From G963662605 sp963662605 (GTDB lineage: Bacteria > Bacteroidota > Ignavibacteria > Ignavibacteriales > Ignavibacteriaceae), in assembly GCA_963662605.1 (NCBI GenBank), contig OY759785.1:2046001-2110000 (forward strand): DNA of 64,000 bases, given 5' to 3'. The notes beneath the pieces were generated by a model. That model saw nothing but the letters and a program-made list of their open reading frames with translations, had not been told where the DNA came from and made no database searches. Each line of letters begins with the position of its first letter. The first letter of the stretch is position 1. Of the stretch, positions 36,013-45,301 are shown piece after piece. A program made the position numbers and the translations under genes.

Positions 36013-36981
36013 GTGAGTATAATTGACGAACACGGAAGAACATTCCGTACACTGCGACTAAGTTTGACGAATGCCTGTAATTTCAGGTGCGTATATTGTG
36101 TTAACGGTGATACAAAAGGAGCAGCCGAGGCTGCGCCATCTGCCGTTTCCAAGTTGCATTATACCGAGCTGGCCGGACTTGTCAAACACCTTTCAGGTTT
36201 ACTCGACATTGAAACCGTGCGGCTTACCGGAGGCGAACCCCTTTTATATCATGATCTTATCCCGTTAATCGAAACCCTCAAAGCGAACGGTACGAAAAAC
36301 ATCAAAATGACCACCAACGCTTATATGCTCAACCGGAAAGCGGAGGAACTTGCGAAGGCGGGGGTTAAGGATATCAACGTATCTTTAGATGCTCTCGACC
36401 GGGATATAATGAAAGAAATTACAAAAGGGGATTATCTGGACGCCGTGCTTGAGGGAATTGATGCGGCAATAGCTGCAGGTATCAAAGTCAAATTAAACGC
36501 GGTCGTTATGCGCGGCATTAACGAAAACCAGATCATTCCGCTTTTGGATTATGCTATTCATAAAAATGCCGGCCTGCGCTATCTCGAATTAATGCGTATG
36601 GGGCATTTCTACTCCGGCAGGTTCGATGAGTATTTCTTCCCGCAGAATTCCATTCTCGATATCATCAAAGCAAAATATCCGGTAAAAAGCGATGCCGTGC
36701 GTGGTCCTTCGGCAACGGCAAAAATGTGGACGTTGGAAAACGGTTTTAAATTTGGTATAATCGCGAATGAGTCGGAGCCGTTCTGCTCTGATTGTGACCG
36801 TCTGCGTCTGGATAACACCGGACATATTTACGGATGTCTGAGCGAAGAAAAAAGCGAGTATATCGCCGATATAGCAGACAATAAAGATGCGTTGACCGAA
36901 AAGCTGGCGGAAGCATTAAAACACAAACAGCCGTTGAAGTTTAAGGGAAGTCCCCTCACCATGATTTCAATTGGCGGGTAG
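36013..36981 (+). CDS. moaA: GTP 3',8-cyclase MoaA
   Basis: A 322-residue radical SAM enzyme catalysing the first step of molybdopterin synthesis. The N-terminal [4Fe-4S] motif C-x3-C-x2-C is in NACNFRCVYC, the SAM GGE motif in RLTGGEPLLY, and the second cluster in FCSDCDRLRLDNTGHIYGC. The start is GTG. It opens a moaA-moaD-moaE operon that can serve the molybdenum hydroxylase at 53-57 kb. The base composition returns to the neighbourhood norm after the AT-rich module upstream. Confidence 0.94.
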   Translation: MSIIDEHGRTFRTLRLSLTNACNFRCVYCVNGDTKGAAEAAPSAVSKLHYTELAGLVKHLSGLLDIETVRLTGGEPLLYHDLIPLIETLKANGTKNIKMTTNAYMLNRKAEELAKAGVKDINVSLDALDRDIMKEITKGDYLDAVLEGIDAAIAAGIKVKLNAVVMRGINENQIIPLLDYAIHKNAGLRYLELMRMGHFYSGRFDEYFFPQNSILDIIKAKYPVKSDAVRGPSATAKMWTLENGFKFGIIANESEPFCSDCDRLRLDNTGHIYGCLSEEKSEYIADIADNKDALTEKLAEALKHKQPLKFKGSPLTMISIGG

Positions 36982-36989
36982 AAGAGATT

Positions 36990-37232
36990 ATGAAGATTAC
37001 AATTATTGCATATGCTCAGGTTAAAGAATATTTCGCAGCTTCATTTGAGTATGAACTGAAAGAGGGAAGTACGGTTCAGCAGCTGCTTGAATCGTTGTGT
37101 GTATTCAAACCTGAGGCAGAGCGAATTTTACAACATTGCAGATTCGCAATTGCTGATGGTATCGTAAACAGTTCGGAATTATTAAAGGATAAAGACGTTG
37201 TCCACATCATTCCTCCGTCAAGCGGCGGTTGA
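36990..37232 (+). CDS. moaD: Molybdopterin synthase small subunit MoaD
   Basis: 80 residues, a ubiquitin-like sulfur carrier ending in the obligatory Gly-Gly (HIIPPSSGG), which is adenylated and thiocarboxylated before sulfur transfer to precursor Z. It follows moaA by 8 bp and overlaps the start of moaE by about 35 bp in another frame. Confidence 0.92.
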   Translation: MKITIIAYAQVKEYFAASFEYELKEGSTVQQLLESLCVFKPEAERILQHCRFAIADGIVNSSELLKDKDVVHIIPPSSGG

Positions 37233-37656
37233 GCTTTCCGGTATAACCGAGGAGCCGATTGATTTTAATGCATTATTAAAACCTGCACATGTTCCCGGTG
37301 CGGGGGGGATTGTTATGTTCAGCGGCGAGGTGCGTGATACGCATGCCGACAAACAGGTTAACCATTTGCAATATGAATCATACAAAGCATTAGCCGAAAA
37401 AATGATTCGTGAAATTGTGTCGCAAGCAATTGAAAAATGGGATTTGCAATACGCGGCTGCATTACACCGGATCGGGAATGTCGGCGTATCGGAAAGCGCA
37501 GTTGTTGTTGTAACGGCTCATGCCCACAGAAGTGAAGCCTACGAAGCCAACCGGTTTATCATAGACCGCATTAAACATGATGTACCTATCTGGAAATGCG
37601 AGCATTTCACCGAAGGCTCCTACGAATGGGGCGGCGACTGCCATTGCGGGGAATAG
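37198..37656 (+). CDS. moaE: Molybdopterin synthase catalytic subunit MoaE
   Basis: Up to 152 residues from a TTG at 37198. The family core includes GGIVMFSGEVRDTH, LQYESYKALAEKM, ALHRIGNVGVSESAVVVVTAHAHR cut into typical strands, and the catalytic lysine region VPIWKCEHFTEGSYEW. The true start is uncertain because no ATG precedes the core; starting inside moaD implies translational coupling. The TAG stop lies within the left arm of a MITE-like palindrome. Confidence 0.9.
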   Translation: MSTSFLRQAAVELSGITEEPIDFNALLKPAHVPGAGGIVMFSGEVRDTHADKQVNHLQYESYKALAEKMIREIVSQAIEKWDLQYAAALHRIGNVGVSESAVVVVTAHAHRSEAYEANRFIIDRIKHDVPIWKCEHFTEGSYEWGGDCHCGE

Positions 37657-37761
37657 AACGCGGATGACGCTGATGAAGCGGATTTCCGCGGATTTTAGAA
37701 AAGTTTTTTATTAAAAAAAATAATCCGTGTATATCTGTGTTATCTGTGTCATCCGCGTTCT
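37655..37761. mobile_element. MITE-like palindromic element (107 bp)
   Basis: Perfect 14-bp terminal inverted repeats AGAACGCGGATGAC (37655-37668) and GTCATCCGCGTTCT (37748-37761) enclose an AT-rich core with further partial palindromes (GCGGATTTCCGCGG; ATCCGTGTATATCTGTGT). There is no ORF inside. It lies between convergent moaE and lysE-like genes and overlaps the moaE stop. Elements of this type are usually multicopy. Confidence 0.75.
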
Positions 37762-37768
37762 ATTGAGA

Positions 37769-38386
37769 TTACCTTCCTAAAACTATATATAGCCCGACCC
37801 CGATCATCAACACTCCTGATACATAATTAATTCTTTTTTGTGCGACGGCACTTCCCATGAGTTTGCCTGTCAGGTTGGCGAGATAGCAATATGTGCCGAG
37901 TACAAGAAATGAAACGGCTATTACAATTCCTATCATCAGCAGAGCTTCGAGAATGTGCACATCTTTTACGTTGATAATAGTCGGTACGACACTCGCGTAA
38001 AATAAAATCGGTTTCGGATTACTCATCGTAACCATAAATCCGCTCGTGAATGTTCTATATGCATCACCCGGTTTCTTAGTGATTGTATCGTTGAGTTCGG
38101 ATGCCTTTGCAAAGAAATATTTTATTCCCAGATAGACGAGATAAATTCCACCTGCAATTCTAATGATGAAAAACAGATTCCCGGCGAATGAAGATATGGT
38201 GGACATACCGAGCAGAGCCAACGTAAGAAAGCAAACATCGCCAAGCGCGAGTCCGCCAATGACATAAAGTGAGGACACGAAACCATCCGATATGGCCTTT
38301 GAAACGGAGGCAACAACTCCGGGTCCCGGACTGACAGCGAGCACTATCATTCCCAAAGCAAAAGCGGCAAGTAAGTTATAATTCAT
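37769..38386 (-). CDS. LysE/RhtB-family exporter
   Basis: A 205-residue inner-membrane protein with about six hydrophobic segments and the family N-terminal signature VLAVSPGPGVVASVSKAISDG. Members export amino acids or related small molecules; the substrate is not evident. It is convergent with moaE across the MITE-like element and follows the VIT1-like gene on the same strand. Confidence 0.88.
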   Translation of the reverse strand: MNYNLLAAFALGMIVLAVSPGPGVVASVSKAISDGFVSSLYVIGGLALGDVCFLTLALLGMSTISSFAGNLFFIIRIAGGIYLVYLGIKYFFAKASELNDTITKKPGDAYRTFTSGFMVTMSNPKPILFYASVVPTIINVKDVHILEALLMIGIVIAVSFLVLGTYCYLANLTGKLMGSAVAQKRINYVSGVLMIGVGLYIVLGR

Positions 38387-38408
38387 ATAGTGTTATTGGT
38401 ATGTATTA

Positions 38409-39101
38409 TCAATTGAAAAGATGCGCGATGAAAAAAGCGGCCGCAGCTGCAAGCACTCCGATAGCAGTAGTTTTTAGTGCTCCTTTTAACGGAGGTTGTC
38501 CTGTCATACTGCTTTTGAAATAGCCGAACACCATCAGAAAAATGACTGTAATTATTGAAGAGTATAGAAGTCCCTGCTGCGGGACAGATGTAAACATATA
38601 TGCCGTCAGAGGTACAATCCCACCGGCGATATATGAAAGGCCGATATTGCGGGCACTCTGTGCTGCACGTTTTGCATCAGGCTTTTCCAATCCGAGTTCA
38701 AATCGCATCATGAAGTCAACCCATTTGTCATCGTTTTGTGAGAGTTCTTCTGCGACTGTATCCTGTGCCTTTTTCGAAAGTCCGTACCCGGCAAATATAT
38801 CACGCACTTCTTTCTTTTCGGTTTCGTAAAACTCTTTTATTTCACGGTATTCGCGCTGCAATTCGGAATTGTAATGCTCAATCTCGGTTTTGCCGGACAA
38901 ATATCCGCCTAAGCCCATTGCAATAGAACCCGCGATGATTTCCGCGAGACCGGCGGTAATAATAATGCCGTTGTTTGATACTGCGCCGCTGAGTCCCGCA
39001 GCGAGTGCAAAGGGGACAGTAAGCCCGTCCGCGAGACCAATGATAATATCTTTGAGTATTTCAGATTGCTGAAAGTGTTTTTCCGTATGTGTTTTTTTCA
39101 T
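38409..39101 (-). CDS. VIT1/CCC1-family iron or manganese transporter-like protein
   Basis: About 230 residues from ATG at 39101; the frame is open further upstream but the family begins near here (SEILKDIIIGLADGLTVPFALAAGLSGA). Five or so TM segments flank a charged cytoplasmic metal-binding helix region (EREYREIKEFYETEKKEVRDI is this loop's character). Relatives move Fe2+/Mn2+ out of the cytosol. It is in the same orientation as the lysE-like gene, 22 bp away. Confidence 0.85.
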   Translation of the reverse strand: MKKTHTEKHFQQSEILKDIIIGLADGLTVPFALAAGLSGAVSNNGIIITAGLAEIIAGSIAMGLGGYLSGKTEIEHYNSELQREYREIKEFYETEKKEVRDIFAGYGLSKKAQDTVAEELSQNDDKWVDFMMRFELGLEKPDAKRAAQSARNIGLSYIAGGIVPLTAYMFTSVPQQGLLYSSIITVIFLMVFGYFKSSMTGQPPLKGALKTTAIGVLAAAAAFFIAHLFN

Positions 39102-39405
39102 GTCAGATACCTTACACCGAGTCAATAACATAGTAAATGAGAAAATCTCTTGCTGCAACTTAATAATTTTGCGGGGATGATGGAATTGCACCCTCAGAGC
39201 CAACATTCAAAATTTAAGGGCAACAGAGTACTGAAGTGGATTGTCATTCCGGGATGGGAGCTTTATGATGGTTGCTAATATAGAAAAAGCCACAGTAGCT
39301 CTTCTGCTTGAAAATAAAAAGTTCATCGAGTCGCATAAGCTTCGTATGTTTGTAACGTTGTTTTTACAAATACATACATTAATTAACAATACTTTATATT
39401 CAGAT

Positions 39406-39825
39406 ATGAATAATACGCTCCGGATTCTCAACATAGTGCTTCTCGTTTTTTTAAGTGTGTCGGCCTTCTTCGGCGGAATCATGTTTTTAATAGCACCCGA
39501 CGGTTCGCTGCTGCACATCAGCACAACACTGTTAAGCGGCTCGATTTTTAAGGATTATTTCTTTCCGGGACTGATATTGTTAGTCGCCAATGGAATAATT
39601 CCGATATTCGTTGCGGCTGCCGCTGTGAAAAAGTATAGATATTATTCATTGCTGAGTGTTATGCAGGGAGTGATTCTGGTAATCTGGATTACCGTTGAAG
39701 CTCTGATTATTAAGCAGGTACAATTTCTCCAGTTGATTTATAATTTCATGGGGATATTTTTTATTGTCGCCGGCATTACCTTATATGACAAATCCAAAGA
39801 TTCTTATGCAGGAAAAAAGAAATAA
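39406..39825 (+). CDS. Small four-TM membrane protein
   Basis: About 139 residues from ATG at 39406 (the frame is open to 39241 but the added part looks unlike a coding N-terminus). Four hydrophobic segments: RILNIVLLVFLSVSAFFGGIM cut at the first, FFPGLILLVANGIIPIFVAA, VMQGVILVIWITVEALI and FMGIFFIVAGITLY. No recognised family, although the layout resembles small DoxX-like or DUF-type membrane proteins. Its end overlaps the MFS transporter gene. Confidence 0.65.
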   Translation: MNNTLRILNIVLLVFLSVSAFFGGIMFLIAPDGSLLHISTTLLSGSIFKDYFFPGLILLVANGIIPIFVAAAAVKKYRYYSLLSVMQGVILVIWITVEALIIKQVQFLQLIYNFMGIFFIVAGITLYDKSKDSYAGKKK

Positions 39826-41188
39826 ATTACTTCTATTAGTTCTTATCAGTATCAGTTCCATGACTACTCCATTCATGGGGTCGTCGGTAAATCTCGCATT
39901 GCCGTCCATCGGAAAAGAATTCGGCATGAATGCCATTACTCTCGGATGGGTAGCCACATCATTCTTACTATCAACAGCGGCTCTACTTTTACCCATCGGC
40001 AGACTCGCGGATATATTCGGAAGAACAAGACTGTATAAATCAGGTATGCTGATTTATACGGCGACTTCCTTTTTAAGCGGCTTTGCGATAAACGGTGAAA
40101 TGCTGATTGTCATTCGCATTATCCAGGGCATCGGCGCAGCAATGTTGTTCAGTACTTCCACAGCGATTCTCGTTTCGGCATTTCCACTATCGGAGCGGGG
40201 GAAAGTACTCGGCTTTAATGTAGCGGCTGTTTACATGGGATTGTCAGCCGGACCGTTTTTCGGAGGTATGATAACGCAGCATCTCGGATGGCGGGCATTG
40301 TTCCACATTAACGGCGCTATCGGTCTGGTAGTCTTAATAATGATTTCGTTTATTCTGAAAACCGAATGGGCGGAAGCAAGCGGCGAAAAATTCGATTACC
40401 TCGGCTCGATTGTTTACGCAGTTGCGCTAATCGCGTTGATGTACGGATTTTCGATACTGCCCGGTTTAATCGGTTTTATTCTGGTAGGAGCCGGACTTAT
40501 CGGCTTTTTGTATTTCGTTACATATGAATCTAAATTATCAGCCCCGATACTGAACATCGAACTGTTAAGGACGAACAGGACGTTCGCGTTTTCAAATCTT
40601 GCCGCACTGATAAACTACGCGGCAACAACGGCAGTAGGATTTCTTCTCAGTTTCTATTTGCAATACATCAAAGGATTAACACCGCAGGCGGCCGGATTTA
40701 TCCTTGTCTCACAGCCGATCATCATGGCAATATTCTCGCCGATCGCGGGAAAACTTTCCGATAAAAGAGAGCCGCAGCTCATCGCTACAGTCGGAATGGC
40801 TTTAACGACGATAGGATTGTTCTTTCTCATATTTTTAAATGCTGGTACAAGTTTTGCATACATCGTTATTAGTCTGTTTGTTCTCGGTTTAGGGTACGGA
40901 TTGTTTTCCTCTCCGAATACCAACGCAGTTATGAGTTCGGTTGAAAAAAGGTATCTCGGCATATCATCATCAACTCTGTCTACAATGCGGCTTTCGGGTC
41001 AGATACTTAGTATGGGTTTTGCCATGCTGATTTTCTCTGTAGTAATCGGGCAGGTGAAGATAAGTCAAAGCAACCACGATGCGCTTTTGTTGAGCATCAG
41101 AATTGCGTTTATTCTATTTACGCTAATGTGTTTCGGCGGTATTTTTGCTTCGCATTCAAGAGGGAAGCTAAAAAGGAACAGAAAATAA
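39806..41188 (+). CDS. MFS drug-efflux-type transporter (DHA2/EmrB-like)
   Basis: About 460 residues from ATG at 39806 (39785 is an alternative start). There are about 14 TM segments. DHA2 hallmarks are VNLALPSIGKEFG in helix 1, ILPIGRLADIFGRTRLY-type motif A (LLPIGRLADIFGRTRLY), and the motif-C-like VYMGLSAGPFFGG. It probably exports drugs or metabolites using the proton gradient. It overlaps the small membrane protein gene, with which it may be co-expressed. Confidence 0.88.
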   Translation: MQEKRNKLLLLVLISISSMTTPFMGSSVNLALPSIGKEFGMNAITLGWVATSFLLSTAALLLPIGRLADIFGRTRLYKSGMLIYTATSFLSGFAINGEMLIVIRIIQGIGAAMLFSTSTAILVSAFPLSERGKVLGFNVAAVYMGLSAGPFFGGMITQHLGWRALFHINGAIGLVVLIMISFILKTEWAEASGEKFDYLGSIVYAVALIALMYGFSILPGLIGFILVGAGLIGFLYFVTYESKLSAPILNIELLRTNRTFAFSNLAALINYAATTAVGFLLSFYLQYIKGLTPQAAGFILVSQPIIMAIFSPIAGKLSDKREPQLIATVGMALTTIGLFFLIFLNAGTSFAYIVISLFVLGLGYGLFSSPNTNAVMSSVEKRYLGISSSTLSTMRLSGQILSMGFAMLIFSVVIGQVKISQSNHDALLLSIRIAFILFTLMCFGGIFASHSRGKLKRNRK

Positions 41189-41277
41189 ATTAGCCGTATT
41201 TTATGAATAATCTGTTTTTTTGCCGATTTTTAATATGTGTTTTTAATTTAAATTCTGAGTGACTAAAAGAGGTTATA

Positions 41278-42948
41278 ATGTCAGATATAGATAAAATTGA
41301 AGAAGAATATAAAAAGTGGGAAGAAGCATCATATAAAAAATCAATAGAGAAAAATCCGGAACGCCAAAAGGAATTTACGACGGTTTCTTTTACTCCGGTT
41401 AAACCGCTCTATACACCTGTTGATGCCGGAACCGAAGCGTACAATGAGAAAGTCGGCTTCCCGGGCGAATATCCTTTTACCCGGGGCGTACAGCCAACAA
41501 TGTATCGTGGTAAGTTCTGGACAATGAGGCAGTATGCCGGTTTCGGTACTGCAAAAGAATCAAATGAGCGGTATCGCTATCTGCTGTCACAGGGGCAGGC
41601 AGGACTCTCAGTTGCTTTCGATTTGCCGACACAAATCGGTTATGATAGTGATGATCCGATTGCAGAGGGTGAAGTTGGAAAAGTCGGCGTGGCTATTGAT
41701 ACGCTTGCCGACATGGAAACCCTTTTTAAAGATATTCCTCTTGATAAAGTTTCTACATCAATGACGATCAACGCTCCTGCTTCGGTTCTGCTCGCATTGT
41801 ATATTGCAGTAGGCGAGAATCAGGGTGTTACAAAGGATAAATTGAGCGGAACAATTCAGAATGATATTCTGAAAGAATACATTGCACGCGGCACATACAT
41901 TTATCCGACAAAGCCATCCATGCGCCTGATTACCAATATTTTTGAATACTGCTCCAAGGAGGTTCCTAAATGGAATACCATTTCAATTTCCGGATATCAC
42001 ATCCGTGAAGCAGGCTCTACAGCAGCACAGGAAGTCGGTTTTACACTCGCTGACGGTATAGCATACGTGCAGGCTGCAATTGACGCGGGACTTGATGTGG
42101 ATAAATTTGCGGGCAGATTATCGTTCTTCTTTAACGCACATAACGATTTGCTTGAAGAAGTCGCGAAGTTCCGTGCTGCGAGACGCTTATGGGCAAAGAT
42201 CATGAAAGAACGTTTCAAAGCTAAAAATCCACGTTCATGGATGCTTCGCTTCCATACACAGACGGCCGGTTCAACTCTTACTGCACAGCAGGTAGATAAT
42301 AATATTGTCCGTGTGACCATCCAGACACTCGCTGCTGTTCTCGGCGGAACGCAGAGTCTCCACACAAATTCAAAAGATGAAGCTCTGGCACTTCCGACAG
42401 AGGATGCCGTACGCATAGCACTCCGGACACAGCAGATTGCCGCTTATGAAAGCGGAGTTACAAACACTATAGATCCGCTGGCAGGTTCATACTATATCGA
42501 ATCAATGACTGATAAAATTGAAGCCGAAGCACTTGCATACATTGAAAGAATAGATGCATTGGGCGGGGCTGCCGCAGCTATCGAGAACGGGTATCAGCAG
42601 GGAGAAATCCAAAAGGCTGCTTATCGTTATGAAATGGAAGCAGAGGCTAAAGAGCGAATCATTGTCGGCGTAAACAAATTCCAAACTGAAGAACCTCCTC
42701 ACACCGGCTTGCTGCGAATTGATCAGAGAGTTCAGGATGAACAGGTAGCGTTCCTTAAGAGCATTAAAAGCGGAAGAAGTCAGGATGAAGTTAATGCTAA
42801 ATTACAGGCATTAAAAACTGCCGCGCAGGGAGACGCTAATCTTATGCCGTATATCGTGGATGCCGTTAAAGTCTACGCAAGTATCGGTGAGATTTGTAAC
42901 GTGATGCGCGAAGTGTTCGGGGAATATAAAGAAACCGTATTTATTTAA
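41278..42948 (+). CDS. Methylmalonyl-CoA mutase, catalytic chain without cobalamin domain
   Basis: 556 residues covering only the CoA-binding/catalytic barrel. The substrate-region motifs TMRQYAGFGTAKESN and SVAFDLPTQIGYDSD and the arginine in KPSMRLITNIFEY agree with methylmalonyl-CoA rather than isobutyryl-CoA mutases. TQTAGSTLTAQQ and LGGTQSLHTNSKDEAL are also typical. The C-terminal ~130-residue B12 domain (DxHxxG) of one-chain enzymes is absent, so a separate small subunit must be encoded elsewhere. It interconverts succinyl-CoA and methylmalonyl-CoA. The epimerase gene follows with a 1-bp overlap. Confidence 0.88.
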   Translation: MSDIDKIEEEYKKWEEASYKKSIEKNPERQKEFTTVSFTPVKPLYTPVDAGTEAYNEKVGFPGEYPFTRGVQPTMYRGKFWTMRQYAGFGTAKESNERYRYLLSQGQAGLSVAFDLPTQIGYDSDDPIAEGEVGKVGVAIDTLADMETLFKDIPLDKVSTSMTINAPASVLLALYIAVGENQGVTKDKLSGTIQNDILKEYIARGTYIYPTKPSMRLITNIFEYCSKEVPKWNTISISGYHIREAGSTAAQEVGFTLADGIAYVQAAIDAGLDVDKFAGRLSFFFNAHNDLLEEVAKFRAARRLWAKIMKERFKAKNPRSWMLRFHTQTAGSTLTAQQVDNNIVRVTIQTLAAVLGGTQSLHTNSKDEALALPTEDAVRIALRTQQIAAYESGVTNTIDPLAGSYYIESMTDKIEAEALAYIERIDALGGAAAAIENGYQQGEIQKAAYRYEMEAEAKERIIVGVNKFQTEEPPHTGLLRIDQRVQDEQVAFLKSIKSGRSQDEVNAKLQALKTAAQGDANLMPYIVDAVKVYASIGEICNVMREVFGEYKETVFI

Positions 42949-43373
42949 TGATTGAAAATTCAGAGAATTACATGACACCAACTCATATAGAACATATCGG
43001 CATAGCCGTAAAAAATTTAGAAGAATCAATAGCTTATTACGAGAACGCGTTCGGCATGAAGTGCTACAACGTGGAAGAAGTAAAAGACCAGAGGGTCAGA
43101 ACGGCATTCTTTCTCGTGGGACAGACAAAGATTGAATTACTCGAATCAACAGATCCCGAAGGACCTATCGGTAAATTTATCGAGAAGAAGGGCGAGGGAG
43201 TACACCACATCGCTTTCGCGGTCAACGGACTTTCGGAAATTCTCCCGGAACTGGACGCTAAGGGAATTCAGTTGATTGACAAACAGCCGCGTAAGGGCGC
43301 AGAAGGGCTGTCTATTGCATTCCTGCATCCGAAATCAACCCATGGCGTGCTTACAGAGCTCTGTGAGAAGTAG
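42948..43373 (+). CDS. mce: Methylmalonyl-CoA epimerase
   Basis: A 141-residue vicinal-oxygen-chelate protein. Metal ligands sit in THIEHIGIAVKNLEES, TKIELLEST and GVHHIAFAV, the expected His/Glu pattern. It interconverts the R and S forms of methylmalonyl-CoA and works directly with the mutase just upstream; the start overlaps the mutase stop (TAATG). A second ATG at codon 9 is an alternative start. Confidence 0.93.
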   Translation: MIENSENYMTPTHIEHIGIAVKNLEESIAYYENAFGMKCYNVEEVKDQRVRTAFFLVGQTKIELLESTDPEGPIGKFIEKKGEGVHHIAFAVNGLSEILPELDAKGIQLIDKQPRKGAEGLSIAFLHPKSTHGVLTELCEK

Positions 43374-43409
43374 ATATTTACGTATAGATTATATAATGTG
43401 AGGATATAG

Positions 43410-45281
43410 TTGGTTAGTCTGAGAAAAACGGATATTGGGCCGGGGTTTGACTTATTTTACAGCAGCGATGAAAAGAGCGGGGGATTATTACAGCGGGAAC
43501 ATATAGACCCCAAGTACACCTGGGATTTAACCCATATCTACGCTACAGAAGCCCTCTGGGAGCAGGATTATAGCTGGGTTGATAGCAACTATATCCGGAT
43601 TAAGGAATTCGAAGGCAAATTAGGCGACTCAGCCGATACGTTATTTGCCATGTTCAAATTGGATCAGGAAATCACCATCAAGCTTGAACACCTGTATTTA
43701 TATTCGATGCTTGCTAAAGATCAGGACATGCGCCAACCCCGGTATCAGGGTCTGGATAACAGGATAAAATCACTCTATTCAAACTATGCCACCGCCGCTT
43801 CGTATATCACACCAGAGCTAATTGCTTTAGATAAAAACACTATTAGGCGGTTCATCACAACTCATTCGGAATTAAAGCATTACGGCCATTTCTTTGAAGA
43901 ACTTTGGAGAACAAAGGAGCACACACTTCCTAAGGAGCAAGAAGAGCTTTTGGCGTCTTCTTCCAAAATATCGGATTTGCCGTATGATGCGTTTTCAATA
44001 TTCACAAATGCCGACTTAAAATTCCCGGAATGCGAAGATGAGAGTGGTCAAAAAGTGCAAATGACCCACGGAAGATACCAGTCAGCCTTGTATTCACCGG
44101 ACAGATCTTACCGCGAAAGAGCTTACAAAGCATATTATGCTCCCTATAAAGACTACGCTAATACACTCGCTACTTTGTTCAATGGCGGCCTGAAATCGAA
44201 GATTTTTTACTCGGGAGCACGCAAGTATTCAAGCACTTTGGAGTCCTCGTTAGATAAAAACAATGTTCCCATGAGCGTTTATGAGAACCTGATAAAATCG
44301 GTTGCAGAAAACCTTGCCCCCATGCACCGGTGGACGGATTTGAAGCGAAAGATCCTTGGATTGGAGGGAAGTCACCCGTACGACGTTTATGTCGGATTAT
44401 TCGACAAGAACGAGGAGCGGAAATACACCTATGAAGAGGGAATTGCCATTGTAAAGGCTGCGCTTAGTCCGCTTGGTGAAGATTACGGCAAGATGCTCGA
44501 TAAGGCTTTCGACAACCGTTGGGTTGATGTATATGAAACACCCGGAAAAAGGAGCGGGGCGTACTCTTCCGGCACAACCTTCGGGATGCACCCTTACGTG
44601 CTTCTTAATTGGAATTCACTCCTGAATGATGTCTTTACACTTGCCCATGAAATGGGGCATAATATGCATTCCTATTTGACCGGAAAGCACCAGCCGTTTG
44701 TCTATGCCGATTACTCGATTTTTCTTGCCGAAGTTGCTTCAACATTCAATGAGTCGCTTTTATTGGAATATTTGCTCAAGAATGCCGGAACGAAGGCAGA
44801 GAAAATCTCTTTGATGGAGCGTTACCTGAATAATGTATCGGCGACATTTTATCGGCAGACCATGTTTGCTGAGTTCGAACTGCTGACGTATCAGAAAGTC
44901 GAAAAGGGCGACGCCCTCACTCCGGATGATCTCAGAGAGATGTATTCGGCAGTATATAAAAAGTATATGGGACCGGCTCTTGTGCTTGATGAAGAGGAAG
45001 AATATACCTGGGCGCGTGTTCCGCATTTCTATTATAATTTCTATGTTTACCAGTATGCTACGGGATTTGCTGCAAGCGAAGCACTTGTGCAGCAGGTTTT
45101 ATCTCAGGGTGAACCGGCAATAGAACGGTATTTTTCATTCCTGAAGGCAGGGAAATCGGACTATCCGATACAAATTTTAAAACAAGCCGGTGTTGATATG
45201 GCTACTTCGGAGCCGATAATCAAGACCGCGCAAAAAATGAATGCAATATTAGATGCATTGGAATCACTTATCGAAAAATAA
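43410..45281 (+). CDS. pepF: Oligoendopeptidase F (M3B)
   Basis: A 623-residue zinc peptidase with HEMGH in FTLAHEMGHNMHSYL and the downstream glutamate in FLAEVASTFNE, the M3 active-site layout. The N-terminal PKYTWDLTHIY is a standard PepF marker. It degrades oligopeptides of roughly 7-17 residues in the cytosol; no signal peptide is seen. The start appears to be TTG at 43410, since no ATG lies near the expected N-terminus. Confidence 0.92.
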   Translation: MVSLRKTDIGPGFDLFYSSDEKSGGLLQREHIDPKYTWDLTHIYATEALWEQDYSWVDSNYIRIKEFEGKLGDSADTLFAMFKLDQEITIKLEHLYLYSMLAKDQDMRQPRYQGLDNRIKSLYSNYATAASYITPELIALDKNTIRRFITTHSELKHYGHFFEELWRTKEHTLPKEQEELLASSSKISDLPYDAFSIFTNADLKFPECEDESGQKVQMTHGRYQSALYSPDRSYRERAYKAYYAPYKDYANTLATLFNGGLKSKIFYSGARKYSSTLESSLDKNNVPMSVYENLIKSVAENLAPMHRWTDLKRKILGLEGSHPYDVYVGLFDKNEERKYTYEEGIAIVKAALSPLGEDYGKMLDKAFDNRWVDVYETPGKRSGAYSSGTTFGMHPYVLLNWNSLLNDVFTLAHEMGHNMHSYLTGKHQPFVYADYSIFLAEVASTFNESLLLEYLLKNAGTKAEKISLMERYLNNVSATFYRQTMFAEFELLTYQKVEKGDALTPDDLREMYSAVYKKYMGPALVLDEEEEYTWARVPHFYYNFYVYQYATGFAASEALVQQVLSQGEPAIERYFSFLKAGKSDYPIQILKQAGVDMATSEPIIKTAQKMNAILDALESLIEK

Positions 45282-45301
45282 GAAAAAGGAAAGAGGTTCA
45301 G

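Noticed and set aside
39207..39524. Minus-strand ORF between the VIT1-like gene and the small membrane protein
   Set aside because: It overlaps the plus-strand membrane protein gene and has low-complexity, unrecognisable sequence.
41278..42948. Isobutyryl-CoA mutase large subunit instead of methylmalonyl-CoA mutase
   Set aside because: The tyrosine in RQYAG, the arginine in PSMRL and the adjacent methylmalonyl-CoA epimerase favour methylmalonyl-CoA mutase.
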